Origin: Treponema sp.
GTDB taxonomy: Bacteria > Spirochaetota > Spirochaetia > Treponematales > Breznakiellaceae
Reading direction: 5' to 3'
Assembly (NCBI GenBank): GCA_031276615.1
Contig: JAISND010000202.1
Span: 1-8,430 of the forward strand
DNA length: 8,430 bases
Shown here: piece after piece, positions 1-5,344 of the stretch
Position numbering within the stretch: position 1 is the stretch's first letter
Layout: each line of letters starts with the position of its first letter
The notes under the pieces: model-generated
What the model was told of the DNA's origin: nothing
Seen by the model: the letters and a program-made list of their open reading frames with translations, nothing else
Databases searched by the model: none
Made by a program: the position numbers and the translations under genes

Positions 1-200
1 GTCCGCTCGATCTTTATATTGGGATTCGCCGCCTCAAATTCCTGGATGTACCGCTCTTCAATGCGGGTACGGTTCGGATCCTCATGGGTCCAGAAAGTAA
101 GGGTGACGGGACCGCCGGACTGCTGCTGGCCGCCCGCCGCGAAAAGCGTTCCCGGAATTACCAGGGAGAGGGTGATAAACAGTAAACCGATTTTTTTCAT
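1..200 (-). CDS. ABC transporter extracellular solute-binding protein (family 1, sugar type), N-terminal fragment
   Basis: Only the first 66 codons are in the window; the gene continues past the left edge. The start ATG at 200 follows a strong ribosome-binding site (GGAGGAAATT, 201-210). The N-terminus MKKIGLLFITLSLVIPG is a typical export signal ending LFA-A, predicted to be cut by signal peptidase I. There is no lipobox cysteine, so the protein is probably periplasmic rather than a lipoprotein. The mature part opens GGQQQSGG, then VTLTFWTHEDPNRTR and YIQEFEAANPNIKIE. This is the usual first beta strand plus helix of family 1 solute-binding proteins: a strand ending in W, then an acidic residue, then F-x-x-x-x-P-x-I-x-I/V. 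Such proteins capture sugars or other small solutes for an ABC importer, whose permease genes would lie to the left. The ligand cannot be told. The gene lies downstream of the GntR gene on the same strand, with its own probable promoter in the gap. Confidence 0.85.
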   Translation of the reverse strand, partial: MKKIGLLFITLSLVIPGTLFAAGGQQQSGGPVTLTFWTHEDPNRTRIEERYIQEFEAANPNIKIER

Positions 201-235
201 AATTTCCTCCTGAATGAAAATTTTTACGCTTGAGT

Positions 236-249
236 CTGTTTCAAAACAG
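236..249. promoter_or_regulatory. 14-bp palindrome in the leader of the solute-binding protein gene
   Basis: CTGTTT and AAACAG are perfect 6-bp arms around a CA centre. The site lies 36 bp before the start codon of the solute-binding protein gene, downstream of its proposed promoter. It could be a repressor site or a small leader hairpin. The half-site CTGTTTC/GAAACAG recurs in the other control region of the window at 1275-1281 and 1391-1397. Function is inferred only. Confidence 0.3.
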
Positions 250-280
250 CCGTACTCCGAAACGGTCTTCGGTTACTCTA

Positions 281-309
281 ATTGTGGTACCAAATGAATT
301 TTTTCGCAA
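281..309 (-). promoter_or_regulatory. Possible sigma70-type promoter for the solute-binding protein gene
   Basis: On the minus strand TTGCGA (309-304) is followed after exactly 17 bp by CACAAT (286-281). Each box matches the consensus at four of six positions. Transcription would start near 274 and give a leader of about 74 nt. That leader contains a small CCGAA/TTCGG stem (257-272) and the palindrome at 236-249. The match is modest, so this is a candidate only. Confidence 0.35.
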
Positions 310-339
310 GTGTTTTCGGCAGCTTTTCCCGCGCTGTTC

Positions 340-376
340 CCGGACATTCCGCGAATGTAATTCGCAGAATGCCCGG
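340..376. repeat. Long imperfect inverted repeat (hairpin) upstream of the solute-binding protein gene
   Basis: The left arm is CCGG-A-CATTC-C-GCGAA (340-355), the loop TGTAA (356-360), and the right arm TTCGC-A-GAATG-C-CCGG (361-376). Fourteen of 16 positions pair, with two single mismatches (344/372 and 350/366). It lies between the hairpin just after the GntR gene and the proposed promoter of the solute-binding protein gene. No T-run follows on either strand, so it is not a standard intrinsic terminator. It may be an operator-like palindrome or part of a processing or attenuation structure. Confidence 0.5.
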
Positions 377-393
377 AATTGCCGGTTGTAATT

Positions 394-435
394 GTTTGTC
401 AGGCAATGAATTGGTTAATTCCCTGCCTGACAAAC
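394..435 (-). terminator. Long hairpin directly after the GntR stop codon, possible terminator or 3' stabilising structure
   Basis: Perfect 12-bp arms GTTTGTCAGGCA (394-405) and TGCCTGACAAAC (424-435) enclose a second stem, GAATT (408-412) with AATTC (417-421), around a GGTT loop. Only a 2x2 internal mismatch separates the stems. On the minus strand it begins at the base after the GntR stop (TGA, 438-436). Its position suggests a transcription end for the regulator. However, the following sequence is AATTACAACC rather than a T-run, so intrinsic termination would be weak. It could instead protect the 3' end of the message or be a protein-binding palindrome. Confidence 0.45.
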
Positions 436-1092
436 TCAAGTCTGCGGTGTATCAAACAACTGATAGCTTTTGAGCATGTTTTTCAGCCCCCGGAGTACGT
501 GGGCTTCCATAAATTTCCGCGCGTCTTCGGCGCGGTGTCTGGAAATGGCGCCGATAATTTGCATATGTTCCCTGGTGGACTGTATATAGTGGTCCGTATC
601 GGAAATGGTTTTGCCCTTTGAAGCCCCGTTCCACAGGCTCATGAGGAATGTATGCAAACGCTCGTTGTTTGCCGCCTCCCAGACAGCTACATGAAAGCGC
701 TGGTTGTAGTCATTAAAAATTTCCGTGGTAATGTTGGGCAATTGTTTGTCTATTCTGCCGGTCAGTTCGGATATTTCCCTGACATCCATACTGTTTTCGG
801 CGGCGCAAAAAGCGGCTTCACCCTCAAGAAGGCGGCGTATTCTGTAATGATCTTCGATAAATTTGACTCCAATAGCCCTGACCAGGGCATGTTTGTTCAT
901 TCGAAGTTCTATAAAACCCTCGGCCGCAAGGGTCTGAAAGGCTTCCCGTATGGGGGTACGGGAAATACCCAGCTGTTTGCTCATTTCCGTTAATGATAAG
1001 GACTGGCCTTCTTTAAATTCACCGGCAAGGATAGCTCTTCTTAATTGCGAGGCGATACGCACCCGCATGGGCATAACATCTATGGATTCCAC
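436..1092 (-). CDS. GntR-family transcriptional regulator, FadR/FCD subfamily
   Basis: A 218-residue DNA-binding regulator, the usual size for the FadR subfamily. Residues 8-72 form the winged helix-turn-helix: ASQLRRAILAGEFKEGQ, then LTEMSKQLGISRTPIREAF as the recognition unit, then the wing. Residues 78-207 form the all-helical FCD domain, starting HYRIRRLLEGEAAFCAAEN. Its likely metal ligands are N130 and H134 (in NQRFH), H176 (EHMQII) and H198 (MEAHVL). The first is Asn where many family members have Asp. FCD domains typically sense small organic acids, often through a bound metal. The gene is divergent from the LeuCD-like operon, which makes that operon its most likely target; this is inferred from position. 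The start is taken as GTG at 1092, with only a weak AGG upstream. In-frame ATGs at 1074 and 1068 are alternatives and would cost at most eight residues without touching the domain. Confidence 0.92.
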   Translation of the reverse strand: MESIDVMPMRVRIASQLRRAILAGEFKEGQSLSLTEMSKQLGISRTPIREAFQTLAAEGFIELRMNKHALVRAIGVKFIEDHYRIRRLLEGEAAFCAAENSMDVREISELTGRIDKQLPNITTEIFNDYNQRFHVAVWEAANNERLHTFLMSLWNGASKGKTISDTDHYIQSTREHMQIIGAISRHRAEDARKFMEAHVLRGLKNMLKSYQLFDTPQT

Positions 1093-1127
1093 ATTAGATA
1101 CCTGATTCGACCATCTTTATGAATGGC

Positions 1128-1156
1128 ATCCTAACATTTATGAAATGATACGTCAA
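1128..1156 (-). promoter_or_regulatory. Probable sigma70-type promoter of the GntR regulator gene
   Basis: On the minus strand TTGACG (1156-1151, five of six consensus bases) is followed after 17 bp by TAGGAT (1133-1128, four of six). The expected start near 1121 leaves a leader of about 29 nt before the GTG start. The spacer contains a small palindrome, CATTT-ATG-AAATG (1135-1147), which could serve autoregulation. Box identity and spacing are read directly; activity is inferred. Confidence 0.5.
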
Positions 1157-1274
1157 TTAACAGGGCGAGCGCATATAAACGTGATACCCCGCCCTGCCGA
1201 TATTCCACCCTGTTTTTTCCCGCCCACGATACTTCCCCCTAACACATGCGTTCACCCTGCTTCCGGACAAAGGC

Positions 1275-1295
1275 CTGTTTCCGGCCGGAAAACAG
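1275..1295. repeat. Inverted repeat with CTGTTT/AAACAG ends
   Basis: CTGTTTCCGG (1275-1284) pairs with CCGGAAAACAG (1285-1295), giving ten base pairs with one extra A bulged in the right arm and no unpaired centre. No T-run follows. The ends match the palindrome at 236-249. It could be a distal regulator site or chance; it is unlikely to be a terminator, as no gene ends nearby. Confidence 0.35.
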
Positions 1296-1386
1296 AAAAC
1301 CGTTGCGGAGACCACAGGCATAATCCTGCTTTTTTTATATGCGCTGGCCCTGCGTCAATTAAAGGAGGCGATCTCAAAATAACCGA

Positions 1387-1405
1387 TTTTGAAACAGGTT
1401 CAAAA
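1387..1405. promoter_or_regulatory. Inverted repeat just upstream of the hydro-lyase promoter, possible second operator
   Basis: TTTTGAA (1387-1393) and TTCAAAA (1399-1405) are perfect 7-bp arms around a 5-bp centre, ACAGG. The spacing equals that of the larger repeat at 1435-1463, although the arm sequences differ. It ends five bases before the proposed -35 box, a place suited to an activator or an upstream repressor contact. It includes the GAAACAG 7-mer also seen at 236-242 and 1275-1281 on the other strand. Confidence 0.35.
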
Positions 1406-1410
1406 AACTG

Positions 1411-1439
1411 TTGCTTTTTCAGATAAACCATAGTAAAAT
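1411..1439 (+). promoter_or_regulatory. Probable promoter of the LeuCD-like operon
   Basis: TTGCTT (1411-1416, three of six consensus bases) and TAAAAT (1434-1439, five of six) are separated by 17 bp. Transcription would begin near 1446 and give a leader of about 37 nt before the ATG at 1483. The -10 box runs into the left arm of the perfect inverted repeat at 1435-1463, so a protein on that repeat would block the promoter. Confidence 0.5.
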
Positions 1440-1463
1440 ATCGTATACAAAATACGATATTTT
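1435..1463. promoter_or_regulatory. Perfect 12-bp inverted repeat overlapping the -10 box: likely repressor operator
   Basis: The left arm AAAATATCGTAT (1435-1446) and the right arm ATACGATATTTT (1452-1463) are exact reverse complements around ACAAA. The left half also contains TCGTATACAA (1441-1450), which resembles the T-N-GT...AC-N-A type of site bound by FadR-subfamily GntR proteins. It covers the end of the -10 box and the expected transcription start, the classic place for repression. The divergent GntR protein is the obvious candidate ligand. The assignment to that protein is inferred. Confidence 0.6.
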
Positions 1464-1482
1464 GTTTTAAAAGGAAAGTTGA

Positions 1483-2733
1483 ATGCACGCGATAGAGAAG
1501 ATCCTTGCCAGGGCATGCGGCGGCGTGAAGATTCAGGCCGGAGAGATCGTCAACGCAAAAATAGATTTTGCGGAAATAAACGATTTGTACCTGCAAACCC
1601 TGTATTCCTTTAAGGAAATGGGCGGAACAAAAGTCTGGGACAATACCCGTCTGGCCTTTGTGTTTGACCATTACGCGCCGGCGCCGACGATTCAGACGGC
1701 CCAAATCCACCGGGAAATGCGGGATTTCGCGAAAGAGCACGGGCTGAAGTATCATTTTGATACCAACGCCGGAGTCTGCCATCAGGTAATGGTGGAGGCC
1801 GGCCTTGTCTATCCCGGCATGATCGTCGTCGCCACCGATTCCCATACTACAACCCACGGGGCGCTGGGCGCCTTCGGGACCGGCGTGGGCGCCACCGATA
1901 TGGCCACCATAATGATTTCCGGCGAACTCTGGTTCCGTGTACCGGAGATTGTCGAAATTCGCATTAACGGCACGCCCCCGCGGGGCGTCTACCCGAAGGA
2001 TGTAATTCTGCACATTCTGGGAAGCCTCAAGGCCGACAAGGCGGTGTACAAGGCCATTGATTTTACCGGCTCCTACGTGGAAGGACTGGATCTTCCCGGC
2101 CGCATGGTTCTCTGCAATATGGCCGTGGAGATGGGAGCCAAAACCGCGTATATGCAGCCCAATAAAGCGGTGCTGGATTATGTTTCCGGACGGGCGGTAC
2201 GGCCCATTGAGACGCAGACCACCGATCCGGGCTATGCGTATTCGGAGACCTGCGTTTTTGATGTCGACAGGCTCTCTCCCCGGATCGCGGTGCCCCACAG
2301 CGTGGACAATGTGAAACCCATAGAGGAAATCGGGGATGTGGAAGTTAACCAGGGCTTTGTGGGCGCCTGCACCGGCGGCAGGGTGGAGGATATCGCCCAG
2401 GCGGCGGAAATTCTGCGGGGCGAAAAAATTCCCCCCTATGTCCGGCTGGTGGTCATTCCGGCGTCGGCGGCCGTACTGAAGGAGGCGATACGGCTCGGCT
2501 ACATCCAGGATCTGATGGATGCCGGCGCCACCCTTTCCACGCCCGGCTGCGGCCCCTGTCTTGGCGCCCACGAGGGGGTTATCGCGCCGGGTGAAGTCTG
2601 CATCACCGCGTCGAACCGGAATTTTCCCGGCCGCATGGGCAGCAACGGCGCGCGGATATATCTGGCCTCTCCGGCAACGGTGGCCGCTTCGGTACTGAAG
2701 GGCAAAATCACCGATCCCCGGACTTTGCTATAG
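1483..2733 (+). CDS. leuC: LeuC-type aconitase-family hydro-lyase, large subunit (3-isopropylmalate / homoaconitate / 2,3-dimethylmalate dehydratase group)
   Basis: Large subunit of a two-subunit [4Fe-4S] hydro-lyase that shifts or removes a hydroxyl on a branched or substituted malate-type acid through an unsaturated intermediate. At 416 residues it has the short archaeal/clostridial length rather than the roughly 466 of enterobacterial LeuC. Visible motifs are VFDHYAPAP (60-68), GVCHQVMVEAG (97-107), the aconitase signature from ATDSHTTTHGALGAFGTG (117-134) through GATDMA (136-141), and the cluster cysteines C296 (GACTGGR), C356 and C359 (PGCGPCLG). Substrate-loop residues SNRNFPGRMGS lie at 377-387. 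GACTGGR has Gly where CTNGR is more usual. The ATG at 1483 follows AAGGAAAG (1471-1478). The TAG stop merges into the ribosome-binding site of the small-subunit gene, eight bases before its start. The fold and chemistry are clear, but the substrate is not: no leuA or leuB is adjacent. The symbol is by family only. Confidence 0.9.
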   Translation: MHAIEKILARACGGVKIQAGEIVNAKIDFAEINDLYLQTLYSFKEMGGTKVWDNTRLAFVFDHYAPAPTIQTAQIHREMRDFAKEHGLKYHFDTNAGVCHQVMVEAGLVYPGMIVVATDSHTTTHGALGAFGTGVGATDMATIMISGELWFRVPEIVEIRINGTPPRGVYPKDVILHILGSLKADKAVYKAIDFTGSYVEGLDLPGRMVLCNMAVEMGAKTAYMQPNKAVLDYVSGRAVRPIETQTTDPGYAYSETCVFDVDRLSPRIAVPHSVDNVKPIEEIGDVEVNQGFVGACTGGRVEDIAQAAEILRGEKIPPYVRLVVIPASAAVLKEAIRLGYIQDLMDAGATLSTPGCGPCLGAHEGVIAPGEVCITASNRNFPGRMGSNGARIYLASPATVAASVLKGKITDPRTLL

Positions 2734-2741
2734 GAGGTATC

Positions 2742-3269
2742 ATGCGGACACAATTCAGCAGCAGGGCCCTGGTACTGGGCAGGAATATCGATACGGATCA
2801 GATTTTCCCCGGACGCTTTCTGGAAATCGTAGACCCCGGGGAAATCGGAAAACGCTGCCTTTCGGGGATAGACCCCGATATCGCGGGCGGTTTTCCCAAA
2901 GACGGCGTCATCGTCGCGGGAACCAACTTCGGCTGCGGTTCCAGCCGGGAACACGCGGCCATTGCCCTCATTCAAATGGGCGCCGGCGTTGTAGTGGCCG
3001 AATCCTTCGCCCGCATATTTTTCCGTAACGCCATAAATCTTGGCCTGCCCCTTGTCACCTGCCCCGGCGTCAGCGCCCGGCTGCAAACCGGAGATGAGGT
3101 GACGGTGGACATAATCGCGGGCAAAATTACCATCGCCCGGACCGGGGAAGTCCTGTCCTGCCCGCCGATGAGCGGGCACGCCATGTCCATTTTGTCGGCG
3201 GGCGGCATCAAGCCCCTGTTCAGAAAACGCCTGCAGGGGGAAAGCCCGGCTGTCAACCGGCAGCGCTGA
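2742..3269 (+). CDS. leuD: LeuD-type hydro-lyase small subunit
   Basis: Small (swivelling-domain) subunit partner of the preceding gene, translated from AGGAGG (2732-2737) that overlaps the large-subunit stop. Length 175 residues, typical of the short archaeal/clostridial LeuD form. The N-terminal motif NIDTDQIFPGRFLEI (15-29) and the active-site motif NFGCGSSREHAAIAL (62-76) are intact, with S67, S68, R69 and H71 in the catalytic stretch. ESFARIFFRNAINLGLP (87-103) is the usual following helix. The four residues after the first helix, FLEI (26-29), sit where this family carries its substrate-specificity loop and do not match the YL-type loops I recall for isopropylmalate or homoaconitate enzymes. 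The last 17 bp overlap the 3' end of the convergent rnfB. The tail from about residue 160 is basic and poorly conserved in kind. The symbol is by family only. Confidence 0.88.
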   Translation: MRTQFSSRALVLGRNIDTDQIFPGRFLEIVDPGEIGKRCLSGIDPDIAGGFPKDGVIVAGTNFGCGSSREHAAIALIQMGAGVVVAESFARIFFRNAINLGLPLVTCPGVSARLQTGDEVTVDIIAGKITIARTGEVLSCPPMSGHAMSILSAGGIKPLFRKRLQGESPAVNRQR

Positions 3270-4077
3270 AAATATCCCGTTCAAAGATCTTCAAAACCTT
3301 GGTGGGGCATTTTTCCACGCAGGTTCCGCAGGAAGTACATTTGGACAGATCGATTATGGGGATGTTACTGTCCAGGGTGATGCAGTTTTGGGGACAGTTT
3401 TTTACGCAGAGGCCGCATTTGATACAGCCGATCTTGCAGCCCTTGCCCACCATCTGCCTCACCGGATTCCGGTTGGAGCAGAGCGGCATGGCGCCCTTCT
3501 GATCCCTGGGTATGCCTTTAAGAAGCTGCTGGGGACACTCGTTGACGCAGAGCCGGCAGCCGGTGCATTTGGTATAATCCACTTTTGGGAGACCGTCCGG
3601 GCCCATGCCAAGGGCGCCGAATTTGCATACCCTTACGCAGTCGCCGAAACCCAGGCAGCCCCAGGCGCAGAGTTTTGTTCCGCCCGCCGAAAGTTTGGCG
3701 CCCCGGCACGTCTGAAGGCCGCTGTAGCTGCCCTTGAGTTTGGCGTGGTTCCTTGAACCCTGACAGGAAAGCACCGTAACCATCTGTATCACGGCCCCGG
3801 CCCTGACGCCGACGATTCCGGCTATCTTTTCCGCCACGGCGGCGCCGCCCACCGAACAGCCGCCGGTACCGGTCGTCCCCGCGGCAACCGCGGCCGCGTA
3901 ATTGTCGCAGCCGGGGAATCCGCAGGCCCCGCAGTTCGCGCCGGGCAGCGCTTCCCGGACCCGATCCGCCAGCGGATCCCTGGGCACCGCAAAGAATTCA
4001 CAGAAAAAGCCAAGGGCTGTTCCCAGAATGAACGCGAGAACAAAGGCAAATACCGCGGTAATAATAATTATGGTCAT
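3253..4077 (-). CDS. rnfB: Rnf electron-transport complex subunit RnfB, long multi-cluster form
   Basis: Iron-sulfur subunit thought to take electrons from reduced ferredoxin and pass them into the membrane complex. Residues 1-28 form the single membrane anchor. C49, C52, C57 and C74 (CGACGFPGC then GC) give the C-x2-C-x4-C-x16-C cluster unique to RnfB. A cysteine-rich middle region follows (C105, C124, C137, C141, C147, C151). Then come ferredoxin-type motifs: C171-C174-C177-C181, a denser set C214-C218-C221-C224-C228-C232, and C247-C250-C253-C257. At 274 residues it belongs to the long form of fermentative anaerobes, which carries more clusters than the shorter proteobacterial protein. The ATG overlaps the rnfA stop (ATGA, 4074-4077), with AAGGA upstream. 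It is the last gene of the operon and ends inside the convergent LeuD-like gene, without a visible terminator. Confidence 0.96.
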   Translation of the reverse strand: MTIIIITAVFAFVLAFILGTALGFFCEFFAVPRDPLADRVREALPGANCGACGFPGCDNYAAAVAAGTTGTGGCSVGGAAVAEKIAGIVGVRAGAVIQMVTVLSCQGSRNHAKLKGSYSGLQTCRGAKLSAGGTKLCAWGCLGFGDCVRVCKFGALGMGPDGLPKVDYTKCTGCRLCVNECPQQLLKGIPRDQKGAMPLCSNRNPVRQMVGKGCKIGCIKCGLCVKNCPQNCITLDSNIPIIDLSKCTSCGTCVEKCPTKVLKIFERDIFSAAG

Positions 4078-4649
4078 TGTACAAGTCCTTTGAAACCCAT
4101 AAAGGCGATTGAAAGCAGGGCCGCTATAACAAAGAGGATGGGCGTACCCCTGAGAAATTTCGGAACCGGGCTGGTTTTTAGCCGTCCCCGTATTCCGGCC
4201 AGGAGCAGCAGCGAAAGGAGGAAGCCCATCGCGACGCCCAGGGAGTATACCACCGATTCGATAAAGTTGAAGCCCTTTGAAATGTTTTCCAGAGTCACCG
4301 CCAGAATTGCGCAGTTGGTAGTGATCAGCGCAAGGTAGATGCCCATTGCCCCGTAGAGGGCGGGCGCCGACTTTTTAAGGTAGAATTCGACAAGCTGCAC
4401 AAGGGCGGCTATGACCAAAATGAAAACCAGCAGCTGCAGAAAAACCAGTCCCAGCGGTTCCAGAATGAATTTGTAAATGGGCCAGGTGACGCAGGTAGCA
4501 AGCACCGTGACAAAGGTAACCGCCAGTCCCATGCCGATAGATTTATCCTCGTCGGTGCTCATGCCGATGAAGGGGCAGAGGGCGATAAAGCGCATCAGCA
4601 CGACGTTGTCGATAAGAAAAGCCGCAAGAAATATCTTGAAAAGGTTCAT
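4074..4649 (-). CDS. rnfA: Rnf electron-transport complex integral membrane subunit RnfA
   Basis: 191 residues, the standard length, with six predicted membrane helices. RnfA and RnfE are inverted-topology partners forming the centre of the ion-translocating membrane part; each gives cysteines to an iron-sulfur centre buried between them. The expected residues are here: C25 in RFIALCPFIGM and C113 in ITTNCAILAV. The N-terminal motif reads DNVVLMRFIALCPF, a slight variant of the usual NNxVL...GLCPF, with Asp and Ala at two commonly Asn and Gly positions. The start ATG overlaps the rnfE stop (ATGA, 4646-4649) behind GGAGGGCAGG, and the gene overlaps rnfB in the same way at its end. This indicates translational coupling. 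Confidence 0.96.
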   Translation of the reverse strand: MNLFKIFLAAFLIDNVVLMRFIALCPFIGMSTDEDKSIGMGLAVTFVTVLATCVTWPIYKFILEPLGLVFLQLLVFILVIAALVQLVEFYLKKSAPALYGAMGIYLALITTNCAILAVTLENISKGFNFIESVVYSLGVAMGFLLSLLLLAGIRGRLKTSPVPKFLRGTPILFVIAALLSIAFMGFKGLVQ

Positions 4650-5344
4650 ACCTGCCCTCCGTGGTCATGTGTTCCGCCCGCGTCAGGCGCGTCCGCGGGG
4701 CCGGCCGATCCGCAGTGGCCGCCGGATTCCGCGCCGGGCGCCGCCGGGGCCTTCAGCCGGGATTTGAGGTACAGGTTAAGGGCTATGAAAAGCGAGAAAA
4801 CAAAGAAGCCCCCCGGCGGCAGCACGAAGAAGAGGATGGGCTGGTAGCCGGCGGGAAAAATCTGCGCGCCGAGAATGGCGCCGCTGCCAAGGAGTTCCCG
4901 TATCAGGGAAATGCCGGCAAGTACCCAGGTGTAGCCGATGCCCATGCCCAGGGCATCGGCGATAACGCAAGCCACGGGCTGTTTGGAAGCGAAGCCCTCA
5001 ACCCTGCCCATGATGATGCAGTTCACCACGATGAGGGGGATGAACACGCCCATCGCGCTTGACAGATCCGGAAACCAGGCTTTAAGCACGTAATCAATCA
5101 CCGTGGTAAAGGCCGCGATGATGATGATAAAAACCGGAATACGGATCGAATCGGGAATGAGCTTTCTGAAGATGCTGATCACCAGTTCCGACATGAGGAG
5201 TACGAAGGTCATGGAAAGGCCCATTCCAATTCCGTTGGCGGTTGCGGTGGTTACCGCGAGGCTGGAGCAGAGGCCAATCATCAATATCAAAAGAGGATTC
5301 TCCCGGACAAGGCCGTTGGTAAAAATACGGAAAAGCTGTTTCAT
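4646..5344 (-). CDS. rnfE: Rnf electron-transport complex integral membrane subunit RnfE
   Basis: Homologue and membrane partner of RnfA. It starts FRIFTNGLVRENPLLILMIGLCSSLAV, the characteristic RnfE opening; C26 and C109 (VVNCIIMGR) are the counterparts of C25 and C113 of RnfA. Conserved stretches RVEGFASKQP (114-123) and DALGMGIGYTW (130-140) are present, and six membrane helices can be drawn up to about residue 195. At 232 residues it has a tail of some 34 residues (199-232) after the last helix, rich in Ala, Gly, Pro and His (GGHCG, GGTHDHGG); this looks like a low-complexity extension. The start overlaps the rnfG stop (ATGA, 5341-5344); the stop overlaps the rnfA start. Confidence 0.95.
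   Translation of the reverse strand: MKQLFRIFTNGLVRENPLLILMIGLCSSLAVTTATANGIGMGLSMTFVLLMSELVISIFRKLIPDSIRIPVFIIIIAAFTTVIDYVLKAWFPDLSSAMGVFIPLIVVNCIIMGRVEGFASKQPVACVIADALGMGIGYTWVLAGISLIRELLGSGAILGAQIFPAGYQPILFFVLPPGGFFVFSLFIALNLYLKSRLKAPAAPGAESGGHCGSAGPADAPDAGGTHDHGGQV

Larger units (their letters stand above)
1093..1482. other. Divergent control region between the GntR gene and the LeuCD-like operon
   Basis: This 390-bp stretch has no convincing gene; the 93-codon open frame at 1145-1426 lacks a recognisable motif and a good ribosome-binding site. It holds a promoter for the regulator on the minus side (1128-1156) and a promoter for the hydro-lyase operon on the plus side (1411-1439). It also holds three inverted repeats (1275-1295, 1387-1405, 1435-1463). 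Base composition drops to AT-rich near 1380-1475, as is common for promoters in an otherwise GC-rich window. The middle part, about 1160-1270, shows nothing I can interpret. Confidence 0.6.

Noticed and set aside
1145..1426. 93-codon open frame in the divergent control region
   Set aside because: No motif, no ribosome-binding site, and it runs through two of the inverted repeats.
1252..2571. 439-codon open frame on the minus strand
   Set aside because: It is antisense to the LeuC-like gene; its protein is rich in Gly, His and Arg with no family motif, as expected of a shadow frame in GC-rich DNA.
3160..3177. GCCCGC/GCGGGC hairpin near the end of the LeuD-like gene as a terminator
   Set aside because: It lies within coding sequence about 90 bp before the stop, encodes the conserved PPMSGHAM stretch and has no T-run.
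2499..3284. 261-codon open frame on the minus strand
   Set aside because: It lies opposite the LeuD-like gene and the end of leuC, whose catalytic motifs are intact on the plus strand; no motif in the shadow.
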